In this document: positions 16,059-25,302 of the stretch, one piece after another
Layout: the number at the start of each line of letters is the position of its first letter
How positions within the stretch are numbered: the stretch's first letter is position 1
Assembly (NCBI GenBank): GCA_023383795.1
Contig: JAHDYJ010000018.1
Span: 1 to 54,483, forward strand
Origin: Burkholderiales bacterium
GTDB lineage: Bacteria > Pseudomonadota > Gammaproteobacteria > Burkholderiales > SG8-39
Length of the DNA stretch: 54,483 bases
Reading direction: 5' to 3'
The notes under the pieces: generated by a model
The model's input: only the letters and a program-made list of their open reading frames with translations
Database searches by the model: none
Told to the model about the DNA's origin: nothing
Position numbers and translations under genes: made by a program

Positions 16059-17522
16059 TCAGCCGATCAGCGCCGCGGCCTGGCGGTACCACTCGACCAG
16101 GTACGGCGGGATGTAGAGGCCGAGCAGGAGCACGATCGCGAGGTGGACGAACACCGGCACGAGCGCGGGCGGGTGCGGCAGCGGGCGGGCGTTCGTCTCG
16201 CCGAAGACCATCGGCTGCACCTTGCCGAAGATCGCGGCGAACGCGACGCCGAGCGCGACGAGCAGGAACGGCGTCGCCCAGGAGTGCTCGTGCATCGCGG
16301 TGGTGAGGACCATGAACTCGCTCGTGAACACGCCGAACGGCGGCATGCCGAGAATGGCGAGACTGCCGATCGCGAGACCCCAGCCGATCGTCGGGCTGCG
16401 GCGGATCAGTCCGCGGATCGCGTCCATGTTCTGGGTGCCGGTGGCGTGCGCGGCGTGGCCGACGGTGAAGAAGATCGCCGACTTGGTGAGAGAGTGCACC
16501 GTCATGTGCAGCAGCCCCGCGAACGCCGCGACCGGCCCGCCCATGCCGAACGCGAACGTCATGATCCCCATGTGCTCGATCGACGAGTAGGCGAACATGC
16601 GCTTGATGTCCTTCTGGCGCGACAGGAAGAACGCGGCGACGACCACCGACACCAGGCCGAATCCCATCATCAGGTTGCCCGAGAACCCCGGGCCGAGCGC
16701 GCCGTCGACGAGCACCTTGCTGCGCACGACCGCGTAGAGCGCCACGTTCAGCAGCAGCCCCGACAGCACCGCCGAGACCGGCGTCGGGCCCTCGGCGTGC
16801 GCGTCGGGCAGCCAGTTGTGCAGCGGCACCAGCCCCACCTTGGTGCCGTAGCCCACCAGCAGGAACACGAACGCGAGCGAGAGCACGGTCGGCTCGAGCT
16901 CGCCGCGCACCTCGTGCAGGTGCGTCCACAGCAGCGCAGTGCCGCCGGCGCCGAGCACCTTCTCGGCGGCGAAGTAGAGCAGGATCGTCCCGAACAGCGC
17001 CTGCGCGATGCCGACGCTGCACAGGATGAAGTACTTCCACGCCGCCTCGAGGCTCTGCGGCGTGCGGTACAGGCTCACCAGCAGCACCGTCGAGAGGGTC
17101 GCGCCCTCCATCGCCACCCACATGATGCCGACGTTGTTGGTGAGCAGCGTCAGCAGCATGGTGAAGCTGAAGAGCTGGTACATGCTGTGGTAGAGGCGCA
17201 GGCGCCCGGCGCTCAGCCGCCCGTCGTGCTCCTCGGTGCGCATGTAGGGCCGCGAGAAGAGCGAGGTCGTGAAGCCGACGAAGGCGGTGAGCGCGACGAG
17301 AAAGACGTTGAACGGATCGACGAAGAGCTGCTCGTGGAGCACCGTGCCCTCGAGCGCGGTCATCGGCCCGGCCGCGACCACGCGCGCGGTGAGCAGCGCG
17401 GCGGCGGCCAGCGTGCCGAGGCTGAACAGCGCGTTCAGCTCGGGCGCCCAGCGCTTGTGGCCGAGCAGCCCGAGAACCAGGCCCCCGAGGAGCGGTATGG
17501 CGAGGACGGGCAGGATCTCCAA
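16059..17522 (-). CDS. hyfF: Ehr complex antiporter-like subunit HyfF/NuoN-like
   Basis: 487-residue polytopic membrane protein of the proton-conducting Mrp/NuoL-M-N family. It has AMEGATLSTVLLVSLYR (conserved TM Glu), YGTKVGLVPLHNWLPDAHAE (conserved Lys and the signature loop) and FAYSSIEHMGIMTFAFG. The most likely start is a TTG at 17522: it directly follows an in-frame TGA, and the next Met would cut off the first helix. Expected to form one proton/ion half-channel pair in the membrane arm. Ten bases separate it from hyfG. Confidence 0.93.
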   Translation of the reverse strand: MEILPVLAIPLLGGLVLGLLGHKRWAPELNALFSLGTLAAAALLTARVVAAGPMTALEGTVLHEQLFVDPFNVFLVALTAFVGFTTSLFSRPYMRTEEHDGRLSAGRLRLYHSMYQLFSFTMLLTLLTNNVGIMWVAMEGATLSTVLLVSLYRTPQSLEAAWKYFILCSVGIAQALFGTILLYFAAEKVLGAGGTALLWTHLHEVRGELEPTVLSLAFVFLLVGYGTKVGLVPLHNWLPDAHAEGPTPVSAVLSGLLLNVALYAVVRSKVLVDGALGPGFSGNLMMGFGLVSVVVAAFFLSRQKDIKRMFAYSSIEHMGIMTFAFGMGGPVAAFAGLLHMTVHSLTKSAIFFTVGHAAHATGTQNMDAIRGLIRRSPTIGWGLAIGSLAILGMPPFGVFTSEFMVLTTAMHEHSWATPFLLVALGVAFAAIFGKVQPMVFGETNARPLPHPPALVPVFVHLAIVLLLGLYIPPYLVEWYRQAAALIG

Positions 17523-17578
17523 TCAGCACCTATCTCGAAATCGCAGTCGAGCCGCCTGATGCCGGTGCGGGCGGACGA

Positions 17579-17633
17579 GCAAGGGGGGAGCTCCCCCTTG
17601 CGGATCCCCGACCGGACAAGGGGCTGCGCCCCT
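17579..17633. repeat. two GC-rich hairpins between hyfE and hyfF
   Basis: 17579-17601 is a near-perfect palindrome (GCAAGGGGG...CCCCCTTGC), and 17619-17633 is a second stem AGGGGC/GCCCCT with loop TGC. They fill most of the 159-base gap inside the operon, the only sizeable gap between the membrane-subunit genes. There is no T-tract, so they are more likely mRNA-stability or translation-modulating structures than terminators. Confidence 0.5.
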
Positions 17634-17681
17634 CGTCTATCGCCTCGTTTGCGCGCGCAGTCATCCCGACGAGATCCGGAG

Positions 17682-18344
17682 CTAGTCCTCCTTCAGCTTC
17701 TCCATGTGGCTGATGTCGAGGCTGTCGAACTGCTCGCGGATGTGGAAGAAGAAGATGCCGAAGATGAACGTCGCGACCAGGACGTCGAGGGCGATCCCGA
17801 GCTCGACCACCAGCGGCATGCCGTAGGTGGCGCTGGTGGCGGCGAACAGCAGCCCGTTCTCCATCGCCAGGAAGCCGATCACCTGCGCGATCGCCTTGCG
17901 GCGCGCGATCATCATCAGGAACGAGAGCAGCACGCTCGCGAGCGCGATGCCGAGCGTGCCGCGCGTGAGCGTGGTGGCCATCTCGGAGATCGGCGTGGCC
18001 AGCGCGAAGGCGAAGATCACGAGCGCGATGCCGGCGAGCATCGTCGTCGGGATGTTGATCAGCGGCTCGACGTCCCAGCGCACGTCCAGGCGGTCGATCA
18101 GGCGGTGCAGCACCCACGGGATCAGGATCACCTTCAGCGCGACGGTGAGCGCCGCGGAGTAGTAGAGATGCGGCTGTGCGGTGGAGTGGGCGACGATCAG
18201 CGTCGACGCGGCGAGCGCCGCGCCCTGCCAGGCGAGCAGGCGCACCAGGCTCAGCACCCGGCGCTGCGAGAGCATCGCGAACGCGATCAGCAGCAGCAGG
18301 GCCGCGAGCAGGTTGACGATCTGGCCGGAGACGCTGCCGCCCAT
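17682..18344 (-). CDS. hyfE: Ehr complex membrane subunit HyfE-like
   Basis: 220 residues, almost the length of E. coli HyfE (216), with about seven hydrophobic helices (VNLLAALLLLIAFAM, ALTVALKVILIPWVLHRLID, VLLSFLMMIARRKAIAQVIG). The C-terminal half resembles NuoK (GFLAMENGLLFA, with a membrane Glu). It links the antiporter-like subunits in the membrane arm. One base separates it from hyfC. The gap of 159 bases to hyfF contains the hairpins described separately. Confidence 0.9.
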   Translation of the reverse strand: MGGSVSGQIVNLLAALLLLIAFAMLSQRRVLSLVRLLAWQGAALAASTLIVAHSTAQPHLYYSAALTVALKVILIPWVLHRLIDRLDVRWDVEPLINIPTTMLAGIALVIFAFALATPISEMATTLTRGTLGIALASVLLSFLMMIARRKAIAQVIGFLAMENGLLFAATSATYGMPLVVELGIALDVLVATFIFGIFFFHIREQFDSLDISHMEKLKED

Positions 18345-18345
18345 C

Positions 18346-19296
18346 TCAACCCTGCAGCAGGAAGTGGATCAGCATGCCGAGCACGGCGAGCAGGAACGCG
18401 GTCGACAGGAACTCCGGCGCACGGAAGATGCGGAACTTCGCCGAGACCGTCTCGATCAGCGCCAGGCCGGCGCCGGCGAGCGCGAGCTTCACCGCGAGCG
18501 CGGCGAGGGCGAGCGGCAGCGCGGCCCAGTCGCCGGCCTCGGCGATGCCCCACGGGGCGAACAGCGCGAAGCCGATCGTCATGTAGGCGAAGAGCTTGAT
18601 CGCCGCGGCCCACTCCACCAGCGCCAGGTGGCGCGCCGAGTACTCGAGGATCATCGCCTCGTGGACCATGGTGAGCTCGAGATGGGTGGTCGGGTTGTCC
18701 ACCGGGATGCGCGCGTTCTCCGCGAGCAGGACCATCAGGAACGCCACCGCGGCGAACGCCAGGCTGGGGTAGATCGCGAGCTCGCGGTGGGCGAGCGTCG
18801 CGACGATGGTGGTGAAGCTCGTCGAGCCGCTGATGAACGCGGCGGTGAAGAGCGTCATCAGCATCGCCGGCTCGGCGAGGAACCCGATCAGCATCTCGCG
18901 GCGCGCGCCGAGGCCGCCGAACGAGGTGCCGATGTCCATCGCGGCGAGGGAGGCGAACACGCGCGCCAGGGCGAACACCGCGACCAGCGCGATGATGTCG
19001 GCGGCAGGCGCGAACGGCAGCGAGGTCGCGAGCACCGGCACGACCCCCGCGGCGAGCCACATGCAGCCGAACAGGATGTACGGCGTCAGGCGGAAGAGCG
19101 GCGAGGCGTGCTCGGCGATGACCGCGTCCTTGTGGAAGAGCTTCGCCAGCGTGTAGTAGGGCAGCAGGATCGAGGGCGCCGAGCGGTTCTGCAGCCAGGC
19201 CCGGCACTGGTTCACCCAGCCGAGGACGAGCGGCGCGGCGAGCACCACGAGCACCGATTGCACGGCCTGGAACGCGATCGCGGGCGCCTGGCTCAT
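18346..19296 (-). CDS. hyfC: Ehr complex membrane anchor HyfC/NuoH-like
   Basis: 316 residues, eight-helix NuoH/HycD-type subunit: SILLPYYTLAKLFHKDAV, MDIGTSFGGLGARREMLIGF and the strongly conserved ENARIPVDNPTTHLELTMVH loop that lines the quinone/ion-coupling chamber in complex I. It connects the peripheral arm (HyfG/HyfI) to the antiporter-like subunits. Its ATG overlaps the hyfB stop as ATGA. Confidence 0.94.
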   Translation of the reverse strand: MSQAPAIAFQAVQSVLVVLAAPLVLGWVNQCRAWLQNRSAPSILLPYYTLAKLFHKDAVIAEHASPLFRLTPYILFGCMWLAAGVVPVLATSLPFAPAADIIALVAVFALARVFASLAAMDIGTSFGGLGARREMLIGFLAEPAMLMTLFTAAFISGSTSFTTIVATLAHRELAIYPSLAFAAVAFLMVLLAENARIPVDNPTTHLELTMVHEAMILEYSARHLALVEWAAAIKLFAYMTIGFALFAPWGIAEAGDWAALPLALAALAVKLALAGAGLALIETVSAKFRIFRAPEFLSTAFLLAVLGMLIHFLLQG

Positions 19297-21308
19297 GTGG
19301 CGAACGCCAGAAGCGCGATCAGGGTGAGGAAGCTGTAGGCGAGGTACACGCCGATGCGCCCGCGCTGGAGCGCGGCGACGCGGGCCGAGACGTACTCCGC
19401 CAGCCGCGCCACGGGCAGGTAGAGCCAGTACCAGTGCCGGTCCTCGATCTTCAGCGTGAACCTGGGCGACGGATCTTCGGCGCCCGGCAGGTGGCGCTTC
19501 ATCAGGTAGAGCGGGCCGAACACGTGGCGGATCGGCTGGCCGAAGGCGTCCGCGGTGTCCTGCATGCGCGCGGTCTGCTCGGGGAATCCGCAGTCCCACG
19601 GGTGCGAGTACCGCACGCGGCCGTGGTAGAAGCGGCGCACGAGCAGGATCGTGAGCAGGACCACGGCAACGATGACGACCAGGAAGATGACCGGGCTGTA
19701 GGCGGCCTGCGACGCGGTGGTCGGCACGAGCCACAGCCAGCCGGCGCCGAGCGCCTCGTCCGCGAGGCCCGTGCCGGTGAGCGCGACGCTCACGCGGTCG
19801 AGCGCGGCGAGCATCGCGGTCGGGAACAGGCCGAGCGCGACGCAGCCGGCGGCGAGCCAGGCCATGCCGAGCTGCTCCAGCGGTCCGCAGTCGCGCCCGG
19901 AATGCTCGCGCGCCGGGTGGCGCGGCTCGCGCGGCTGCCCGAGGAACGCGATGCCGTACACCTTCACGAAGCACATCGCGGTGAGCGCCCCGGCGAGCGC
20001 GAGCGTCGCGGCGAACAGCGGCAGGAGGCTGCGCACCGCGCCTTCCCGGAGGACCGGCGCCTGGAGCGCGGTCTGGAACGTCAGCCACTCCGACACGAAG
20101 CCGTTCAGCGGCGGCAGCGCCGAGATCGCGAGCGCACCGACCAGGAAGTAGAGCGCGGTGCGCGGCATCGTGCGCACGAGTCCGCCCATGTCGTTCAGGT
20201 CGCGCAGGCCCCGCGAGTGCAGGATCGCGCCGGCGCCGAGGAACAGCAGTCCCTTGAACACCGCGTGGTTCAGCGTGTGGTACAGCGCGGCGATCAGCCC
20301 GAGCGCGCCGGCGGCGGGGTGGCCGAAGCCGATGAACACGAGCGACATCCCGAGACCGAGCAGGATGATGCCGATGTTCTCGACCGAGTGGTACGCGAGC
20401 AGCCGCTTGAGGTCGTGCTGCATCAGCGCGTACAGCACGCCGAAGAGCGTGGTGGCGGCGCCGATCGCGAGCACGACCAGGCCCCACTCCCAGCGCACGT
20501 CGCCGATCAGATCGTAGACGACGCGCACCATGCCGTAGATCGCGGTCTTCAGCATGACCCCGCTCATCAGCGCCGAGACCGGAGACGGCGCGGCGGGGTG
20601 CGCCTCGGGCAGCCACGCGTGCAGCGGGATCATTCCCGCTTTCGCGCCGAAGCCGAAGAACGCGAGCAGGAAGGCGGTCGTCGACCAGTACGGCGCGAGC
20701 TCGGCCGCGCGCAGGGCCTCGAACGTGTAGTCGCCGCGCCCGCCGTGCATGATGCCGAAGCACAGCAGGATCGCGATCGCCCCGAGGTGCGCGATCAGGA
20801 GATAGAGGAAGCCGGCGCTGCGGATCGCGGGCTGGTCGTGGTCGGTCGTGACCAGGAAGTAGGAGGCGAGCGCCATCGTCTCCCACGCGACCATGAAGAG
20901 ATAGGCGTCGTCGGCGAGCACCACCATCGCCATGCTCGCGAGAAACACGAAGTACTGCAGCCCGATCAGCGCCAGGCGGCCGGGCGCCTCCGCGCGGAAG
21001 TAGCCGGCCGCGTTGACCGAGATGCCGGCCGACACGGCGCCGAGCAGGAACAGGAAGAAGCCGGCGAGCGGATCCAGCCGCACGTGGAACGGCAGGTCCG
21101 GCAGTCCGAGCACCAGCGTGCGGCTCGCCGGCGGCTCCCAGATCGCGAGCAGGCCGAACGCCGCGAGCGCAAGGCCCGCGACGGCGCCGAGCGGGAAGGC
21201 GATCCTGCGCGCGAACGCCGCGCCACCGGCAGGCACCAGCGCGAGCGCGGCGAGCAGGAGCCACGCGAGCGCGCAGGCGAGCGCGCCGTCGAGCGCGGTG
21301 TGGATCAC
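19293..21308 (-). CDS. hyfB: Ehr complex antiporter-like subunit HyfB/NuoL-like
   Basis: 671 residues, the same length as E. coli HyfB (672). Mrp/NuoL-type proton-conducting subunit: FMVAWETMALASYFLV (membrane Glu), FGAKAGMIPLHAWLPEAHPA (membrane Lys and signature), YHSVENIGIILLGLG, and a C-terminal extra domain ending in a final TM helix. Starts with GTG at 21308. First gene of the operon hyfB-C-E-F-G-I. No HyfD, HyfH or ferredoxin-like subunit and no hydrogenase maturation genes occur in the operon. Confidence 0.94.
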   Translation of the reverse strand: MIHTALDGALACALAWLLLAALALVPAGGAAFARRIAFPLGAVAGLALAAFGLLAIWEPPASRTLVLGLPDLPFHVRLDPLAGFFLFLLGAVSAGISVNAAGYFRAEAPGRLALIGLQYFVFLASMAMVVLADDAYLFMVAWETMALASYFLVTTDHDQPAIRSAGFLYLLIAHLGAIAILLCFGIMHGGRGDYTFEALRAAELAPYWSTTAFLLAFFGFGAKAGMIPLHAWLPEAHPAAPSPVSALMSGVMLKTAIYGMVRVVYDLIGDVRWEWGLVVLAIGAATTLFGVLYALMQHDLKRLLAYHSVENIGIILLGLGMSLVFIGFGHPAAGALGLIAALYHTLNHAVFKGLLFLGAGAILHSRGLRDLNDMGGLVRTMPRTALYFLVGALAISALPPLNGFVSEWLTFQTALQAPVLREGAVRSLLPLFAATLALAGALTAMCFVKVYGIAFLGQPREPRHPAREHSGRDCGPLEQLGMAWLAAGCVALGLFPTAMLAALDRVSVALTGTGLADEALGAGWLWLVPTTASQAAYSPVIFLVVIVAVVLLTILLVRRFYHGRVRYSHPWDCGFPEQTARMQDTADAFGQPIRHVFGPLYLMKRHLPGAEDPSPRFTLKIEDRHWYWLYLPVARLAEYVSARVAALQRGRIGVYLAYSFLTLIALLAFAT

Positions 21309-21382
21309 GAGCGGCGCTCCGCCGCGCCGCGCCCTGCGGCGCGGTCGAAGGACACCATCTTCGCTGGTCTGGGAGACATTCT

Positions 21383-21490
21383 GGTGCTGCGCCGGTGGTG
21401 CTGCGCCGGCGCGCCGATTATATTACGTTTAACATATGATGTGCATAGACCGCGCGCCCGGGCGACCCGCCGCGCGGCACGCCGCCGCCG
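21383..21490. promoter_or_regulatory. divergent control region hyfB / RHH regulator
   Basis: Holds a 14-base-period tandem repeat of GGTGCTGCGCCGG (21383-21395 and 21397-21409), then an unusually AT-rich pocket (about 21417-21440, ATTATATTACGTTTAACATA) that should contain the promoter(s) of the RHH gene and possibly of the hyf operon. The TTAACATATGATG stretch has partial dyad symmetry and could bind the ribbon-helix-helix protein encoded next to it (inference). Confidence 0.4.
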
Positions 21491-21736
21491 ATGGAGTCCA
21501 AGACCGCCCGTCTGACGATCCTCGTCGACCCCGCCAAGAAGCGGGCGTTCGAGCGGCTGTGCGCCGCGCAGGACCTGACGCCGTCCCAGGTCGTCCGCCA
21601 GCTGATCCGCGAGTACCTGGCGGCGCACGGGGTGACCTGGCAGACGCGGACCGTGGTGCCCGGCGCCGCCGCGCCGGCCGCTCGCGCGAAGGCCCGCGCA
21701 CGGCGAGTCGCCGCGCGGGGACCGCGGCGCCGGTGA
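21491..21736 (+). CDS. ribbon-helix-helix (CopG/Arc-type) DNA-binding protein
   Basis: 81 residues. The N-terminal about 45 residues form an RHH fold: a beta strand ARLTILVDPAKK, helix RAFERLCAAQ, then LTPSQVVRQLIREYLAAHG. The C-terminus is a basic Ala/Arg-rich tail. It is divergent from the hyf operon and may regulate it and itself, though no toxin or partner gene accompanies it, so an antitoxin role is unlikely. ATG 21491 begins exactly at the expected start of the fold. Confidence 0.75.
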   Translation: MESKTARLTILVDPAKKRAFERLCAAQDLTPSQVVRQLIREYLAAHGVTWQTRTVVPGAAAPAARAKARARRVAARGPRRR

Positions 21737-21862
21737 GGAAGAACGCCTTACGCCTCGCCGAACCGCCTCGCTCTGCGCGGGTTCGACACCGCCCGTGCAC
21801 AGTCTGGCGGCGCCGGCATCAGCGGCTGCGCCCGGCCGGCGCCCGCGAAGACCCGCGCCCCG

Positions 21863-23998
21863 CTACTTGACCTTCATCCCCGGCGTCGCGCCGGAGTCCG
21901 GACCGATCAGGTAGAGACCGGGGCCGTCGCCGGAGGCGGCGAGGATCATGCCCTCCGAGGTGCCGAAGCGCATCTTGCGCGGCGCGAGGTTCGCGACCAC
22001 CACTGTGAGCCGGCCCGCGAGCGCGGCCGGATCGTAGGCGCTCTTGATGCCGGCGAAGACCGTGCGGGTCTCGTCGCCGATTTCGAGGGTGAGCTTGAGG
22101 AGCTTGTCGGCGCCTTCGACCGGCTCGGCCTTCACGATCCGCGCGACGCGCAGATCCACCTTGGCGAAGTCGTCGATCGAGATCGCGCCGGCGCCGGCCG
22201 CCGCCGGCGCGGCGGGCGGCGCGGCCTTCGCCGCCCCGGCGCCCGCGTCCTTCGCGGCCGCGTGCACCTGGTGCTCGGCGTGGCGGCTCTGCGCGGGCGG
22301 CGCGGCCATCGACTCGCGGTTCGCCGCGACGAGCGCATCGACCTGCTTGCGCTCGAGACGGCCCATCAGGTGGCGGTACTCGCGGATGCGATGCCCGCCC
22401 GGCAGCACGGTTCCGGCATCGGCCCACGTGAGCGGGGCGATCCCGAGGAAGTCCTCGACCTCGGCGGCGAGCCGCGGCAGGACCGGCTTCAGGAAGACGG
22501 TGAGGAGGCGAAACGCGTTCAGCGCGCTCGAGCACACGTGGTGCAGCTCGGCGCGCTTCGCGGCATCGGTCGCGGCCGCCTTCGCGAGCGCCCACGGCTG
22601 GTGCCGGTCGACGAACTGGTTCACCGCCTCGGCGCCGAGCATGATCAGGCGCAGCGCCTTGCCGAACTCGCGCCGCTCGAAGAGCTCGGCCGCCATGTCG
22701 CCGCCGGAGACGAGGCCGGGAAACTCGCCGGCGAAGCGTTCCCGGTCGGCCGCCGGCTCGAGCCGGCCGTCGAAGTGCCTGTGGACGAAGCCCGCCGCGC
22801 GGCTGGCGATGTTCACGTACTTGCCGACGAGATCGGCGTTCACCCGGGCGACGAAGTCGTCCAGGTTGAGGTCGATGTCCTCCATCGTGCCGTTCAGCTT
22901 CGCCGCGTAGTAGTAGCGCAGCCACTCGGGGTTGAGACCGACCGCGAGGTAGCTCTCCGCGGTGATGAAGGTGCCGCGCGACTTCGACATCTTCTCGCCG
23001 TTCACGGTCAGGAACCCGTGCGCGTAGATGCCCGAGGGCGTCCGGTAGCCCGAGTACTGGAGCATCGCGGGCCAGAAGAGCGCATGGAAGTACAGGATGT
23101 CCTTGCCGATGAAGTGCACCATCTCGGTCCCGCCGCCGGGGCGCAGGAACGCATCGGCGTCCACCGGCGCGCCGGCCGCGGCGCGCTTGTCGCAGTGGTT
23201 GCGGAAGCTCGCGAAGTAGCCGACCGGCGCGTCGAGCCACACGTAGAAGAACTTCTTGCCGTCGGTGCCCGGGATCGGGAAGCCGAAGTACGGCGGGTCG
23301 CGCGAGATGTCCCAGTCCTGCAGGCCGGCAGCGAACCACTCGTCCATCTTGTTCGCCGCCTCGGGCTGCAGCGTGCCCGAGCGCGTCCACTCCTTGAGGA
23401 AGCGCTGGCAGCGCGGGTCGGACAGGCGGAAGAAGAAGTGCTCGGAGGACCGGCGCACCGGCCGCGCGCCCGAGACGACCGAGTAGGGATCGACGAGGTC
23501 GGTCGGCGCATAGGCGCTGCCGCACACCTCGCACGCGTCGCCGTACTGGTCGGCCGCGCCGCATTTCGGGCACTTGCCCTTGATGTAGCGGTCGGGCAGG
23601 AACATTTCCTTCACCGGATCGTAGAACTGCTCGACCGGGCGGCGCGCGATCAGACCCTCGCGCTCGAGCTGCGCGTAGATGTCCTCGCAGTAGGCGCGGT
23701 TCTCGGCGGAGTCGGTCGAGTAGTAGTTGTCGAAGCCGACGTGAAAGCCGGCGAAGTCGCGCGTGTGCTCGCCGAACACGCGCGCGATCAGCTGCTTCGG
23801 CGTGATGCCCTCCTGCTCGGCGCGCAGCATGATCGGCGTGCCGTGCGTGTCGTCGGCGCACACGTAGTGCACCTCGTGGCCGCGCATCTTCTGGAACCGC
23901 ACCCAGATGTCGGTCTGGATGTACTCGACCAGATGCCCGAGGTGGATCGCGCCGTTGGCGTAGGGCAGGGCCGAGGTGACGAGGATGCGGCGCGGCAT
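21863..23998 (-). CDS. metG: methionyl-tRNA synthetase
   Basis: 711 residues, class I synthetase that charges tRNA-Met. It shows the HIGH-type motif [13 protein letters not shown] (residues 14-26), the zinc knuckle ([20 protein letters not shown], about residues 143-162), [12 protein letters not shown] (KMSKS loop, Met-AMP formation), the anticodon-binding helical domain, and a C-terminal EMAPII-like tRNA-binding domain ([20 protein letters not shown]). An Ala-rich linker with [13 protein letters not shown] lies between the last two. Divergent from apbC, as in many betaproteobacteria. Confidence 0.98.
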   Translation of the reverse strand: MPRRILVTSALPYANGAIHLGHLVEYIQTDIWVRFQKMRGHEVHYVCADDTHGTPIMLRAEQEGITPKQLIARVFGEHTRDFAGFHVGFDNYYSTDSAENRAYCEDIYAQLEREGLIARRPVEQFYDPVKEMFLPDRYIKGKCPKCGAADQYGDACEVCGSAYAPTDLVDPYSVVSGARPVRRSSEHFFFRLSDPRCQRFLKEWTRSGTLQPEAANKMDEWFAAGLQDWDISRDPPYFGFPIPGTDGKKFFYVWLDAPVGYFASFRNHCDKRAAAGAPVDADAFLRPGGGTEMVHFIGKDILYFHALFWPAMLQYSGYRTPSGIYAHGFLTVNGEKMSKSRGTFITAESYLAVGLNPEWLRYYYAAKLNGTMEDIDLNLDDFVARVNADLVGKYVNIASRAAGFVHRHFDGRLEPAADRERFAGEFPGLVSGGDMAAELFERREFGKALRLIMLGAEAVNQFVDRHQPWALAKAAATDAAKRAELHHVCSSALNAFRLLTVFLKPVLPRLAAEVEDFLGIAPLTWADAGTVLPGGHRIREYRHLMGRLERKQVDALVAANRESMAAPPAQSRHAEHQVHAAAKDAGAGAAKAAPPAAPAAAGAGAISIDDFAKVDLRVARIVKAEPVEGADKLLKLTLEIGDETRTVFAGIKSAYDPAALAGRLTVVVANLAPRKMRFGTSEGMILAASGDGPGLYLIGPDSGATPGMKVK

Positions 23999-24037
23999 GG
24001 GGGCGGGGTCTCTTCTAAACCCGTGATTTTAGCGTGG

Positions 24038-24066
24038 TTTAGCGCCGCCGGCCGCTTTGCTACACT
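24038..24066 (+). promoter_or_regulatory. candidate sigma-70 promoter of apbC
   Basis: TTTAGC (24038-24043), 17 bases, TACACT (24061-24066). The -10 matches five of six positions and the -35 three of six. It lies 62 bases before the apbC ATG in the divergent metG-apbC region. Confidence 0.45.
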
Positions 24067-24127
24067 AGCACCCTCGCTATCCGCGCGGCGCCATCCCGGC
24101 GCCGGCGGCCCTCCGAGTCGACCCGCC

Positions 24128-25216
24128 ATGGCCATCTCCGAACAGGACGTCCAGACCGCGCTGCAGGACGTCGTCGATCCCAATACCGGCAAGGACCTCG
24201 TCGCCACCCGCTCGGTCAAGAACCTCAAGGTGAGCGGCGCGGACGTGTCGCTCGAGATCGAGCTCGGCTATCCGGGCAAGAGCCAGTTCGAGCCGCTGAA
24301 GCAGCTGGTCGGCGCGAAGCTCCGCGCGCTGCCCGGCGTCGGCAACGTGAGCGTGAACGTGCGCTCGCGGATCGTCTCGCACGCGGTCCAGCGCGGCGTC
24401 AAGCTGGTGCCGGGCGTCAAGAACATCATCGCGGTCGCCTCCGCCAAGGGCGGCGTCGGCAAGTCGACGACCGCGGTCAACCTCGCGCTCGCGCTCGCCG
24501 CCGAAGGCGCGTCGGTCGGCATGCTCGACGCCGACATCTACGGGCCGTCGCAGCCGACGATGCTCGGCATCACCGGCCGCCCGGAATCGCGCGACGGCAA
24601 GAGCCTCGAGCCGATGGAGGGCCACGGCATCCAGGCGATCTCGATCGGCTTCCTGATCGACGTCGACACGCCGATGGTCTGGCGCGGGCCGATGGTCACG
24701 CAGGCGCTCGAGCAGCTCCTCAAGGACACGCGCTGGCGCGACCTCGACTATCTGGTGGTCGACCTGCCGCCGGGCACCGGCGACATCCAGCTCACGCTCG
24801 CGCAGAAGGTGCCCGTCACGGGCGCGGTCATCGTCACCACGCCGCAGGACATCGCCCTGATCGACGCGCGCAAGGGGCTGAAGATGTTCGAGAAGGTCGG
24901 CATCCCGATCCTCGGCGTGGTGGAGAACATGTCGATCCACATCTGCTCGAACTGCGGGCACGAGGAGCCGATCTTCGGCGCCGGCGGCGCGGAGCGGATG
25001 TGCAAGGACTACGGCACCGAGTTCCTCGGGGCGCTGCCGCTCGACATCCGCATCCGCGAGCAGGCCGACTCGGGCAAGCCGACGGTGGTGTCCGACCCGG
25101 ACGGGCGCATCGCCGAGATCTACCGGCGCATCGCGCGGCGGGTGGCGGTGAAGGTCGGCGAGCTGCAGAAGGACATGACGGCGAAGTTTCCGAACATCGT
25201 CGTGCAGAACACCTGA
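24128..25216 (+). CDS. apbC: iron-sulfur cluster carrier protein ApbC/Mrp
   Basis: 362-residue P-loop ATPase of the ParA/MinD superfamily that carries Fe-S clusters to apo-proteins. N-terminal DUF59/MIP18 domain (residues 1-90, VDPNTGKDLVATRSVKNLKV), deviant Walker A SAKGGVGKSTTAVNLALALA, DIYGPSQPTMLG, VVDLPPGTGD, and the CxxC motif HICSNCGHEE for the bridging cluster. ATG 24128 is the natural start. Followed by dcd in the same direction, a common pairing. Confidence 0.97.
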   Translation: MAISEQDVQTALQDVVDPNTGKDLVATRSVKNLKVSGADVSLEIELGYPGKSQFEPLKQLVGAKLRALPGVGNVSVNVRSRIVSHAVQRGVKLVPGVKNIIAVASAKGGVGKSTTAVNLALALAAEGASVGMLDADIYGPSQPTMLGITGRPESRDGKSLEPMEGHGIQAISIGFLIDVDTPMVWRGPMVTQALEQLLKDTRWRDLDYLVVDLPPGTGDIQLTLAQKVPVTGAVIVTTPQDIALIDARKGLKMFEKVGIPILGVVENMSIHICSNCGHEEPIFGAGGAERMCKDYGTEFLGALPLDIRIREQADSGKPTVVSDPDGRIAEIYRRIARRVAVKVGELQKDMTAKFPNIVVQNT

Positions 25217-25302
25217 CCCCGCCCGGTTGGAGCGGACGTCGCTTCGCGACGCCGCTCAGCCATGGCGGAGCGCGCGTCACACCAGTGCGGCGGCCGGGGG
25301 CG

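Noticed and set aside
17482..17529. Alternative hyfF start with MLIGDPARPRH in another frame
   Set aside because: That frame encodes no NuoN-like sequence; the correct frame begins at TTG 17522 directly after an in-frame stop.
13930..21308. Active [NiFe] hydrogenase-4 or formate hydrogenlyase
   Set aside because: All four nickel-ligand cysteines of the large subunit are missing, and there are no HyfH, formate dehydrogenase or maturation genes.
13930..21308. Ordinary respiratory complex I (nuo) operon
   Set aside because: The order B-C-E-F-G-I, the NuoC-D fusion and the HyfE-type subunit fit the hydrogenase-4 family; NuoE/F/G/I/J are absent.
21491..21736. Antitoxin of a toxin-antitoxin pair
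   Set aside because: An RHH protein alone; no toxin-like ORF on either side.
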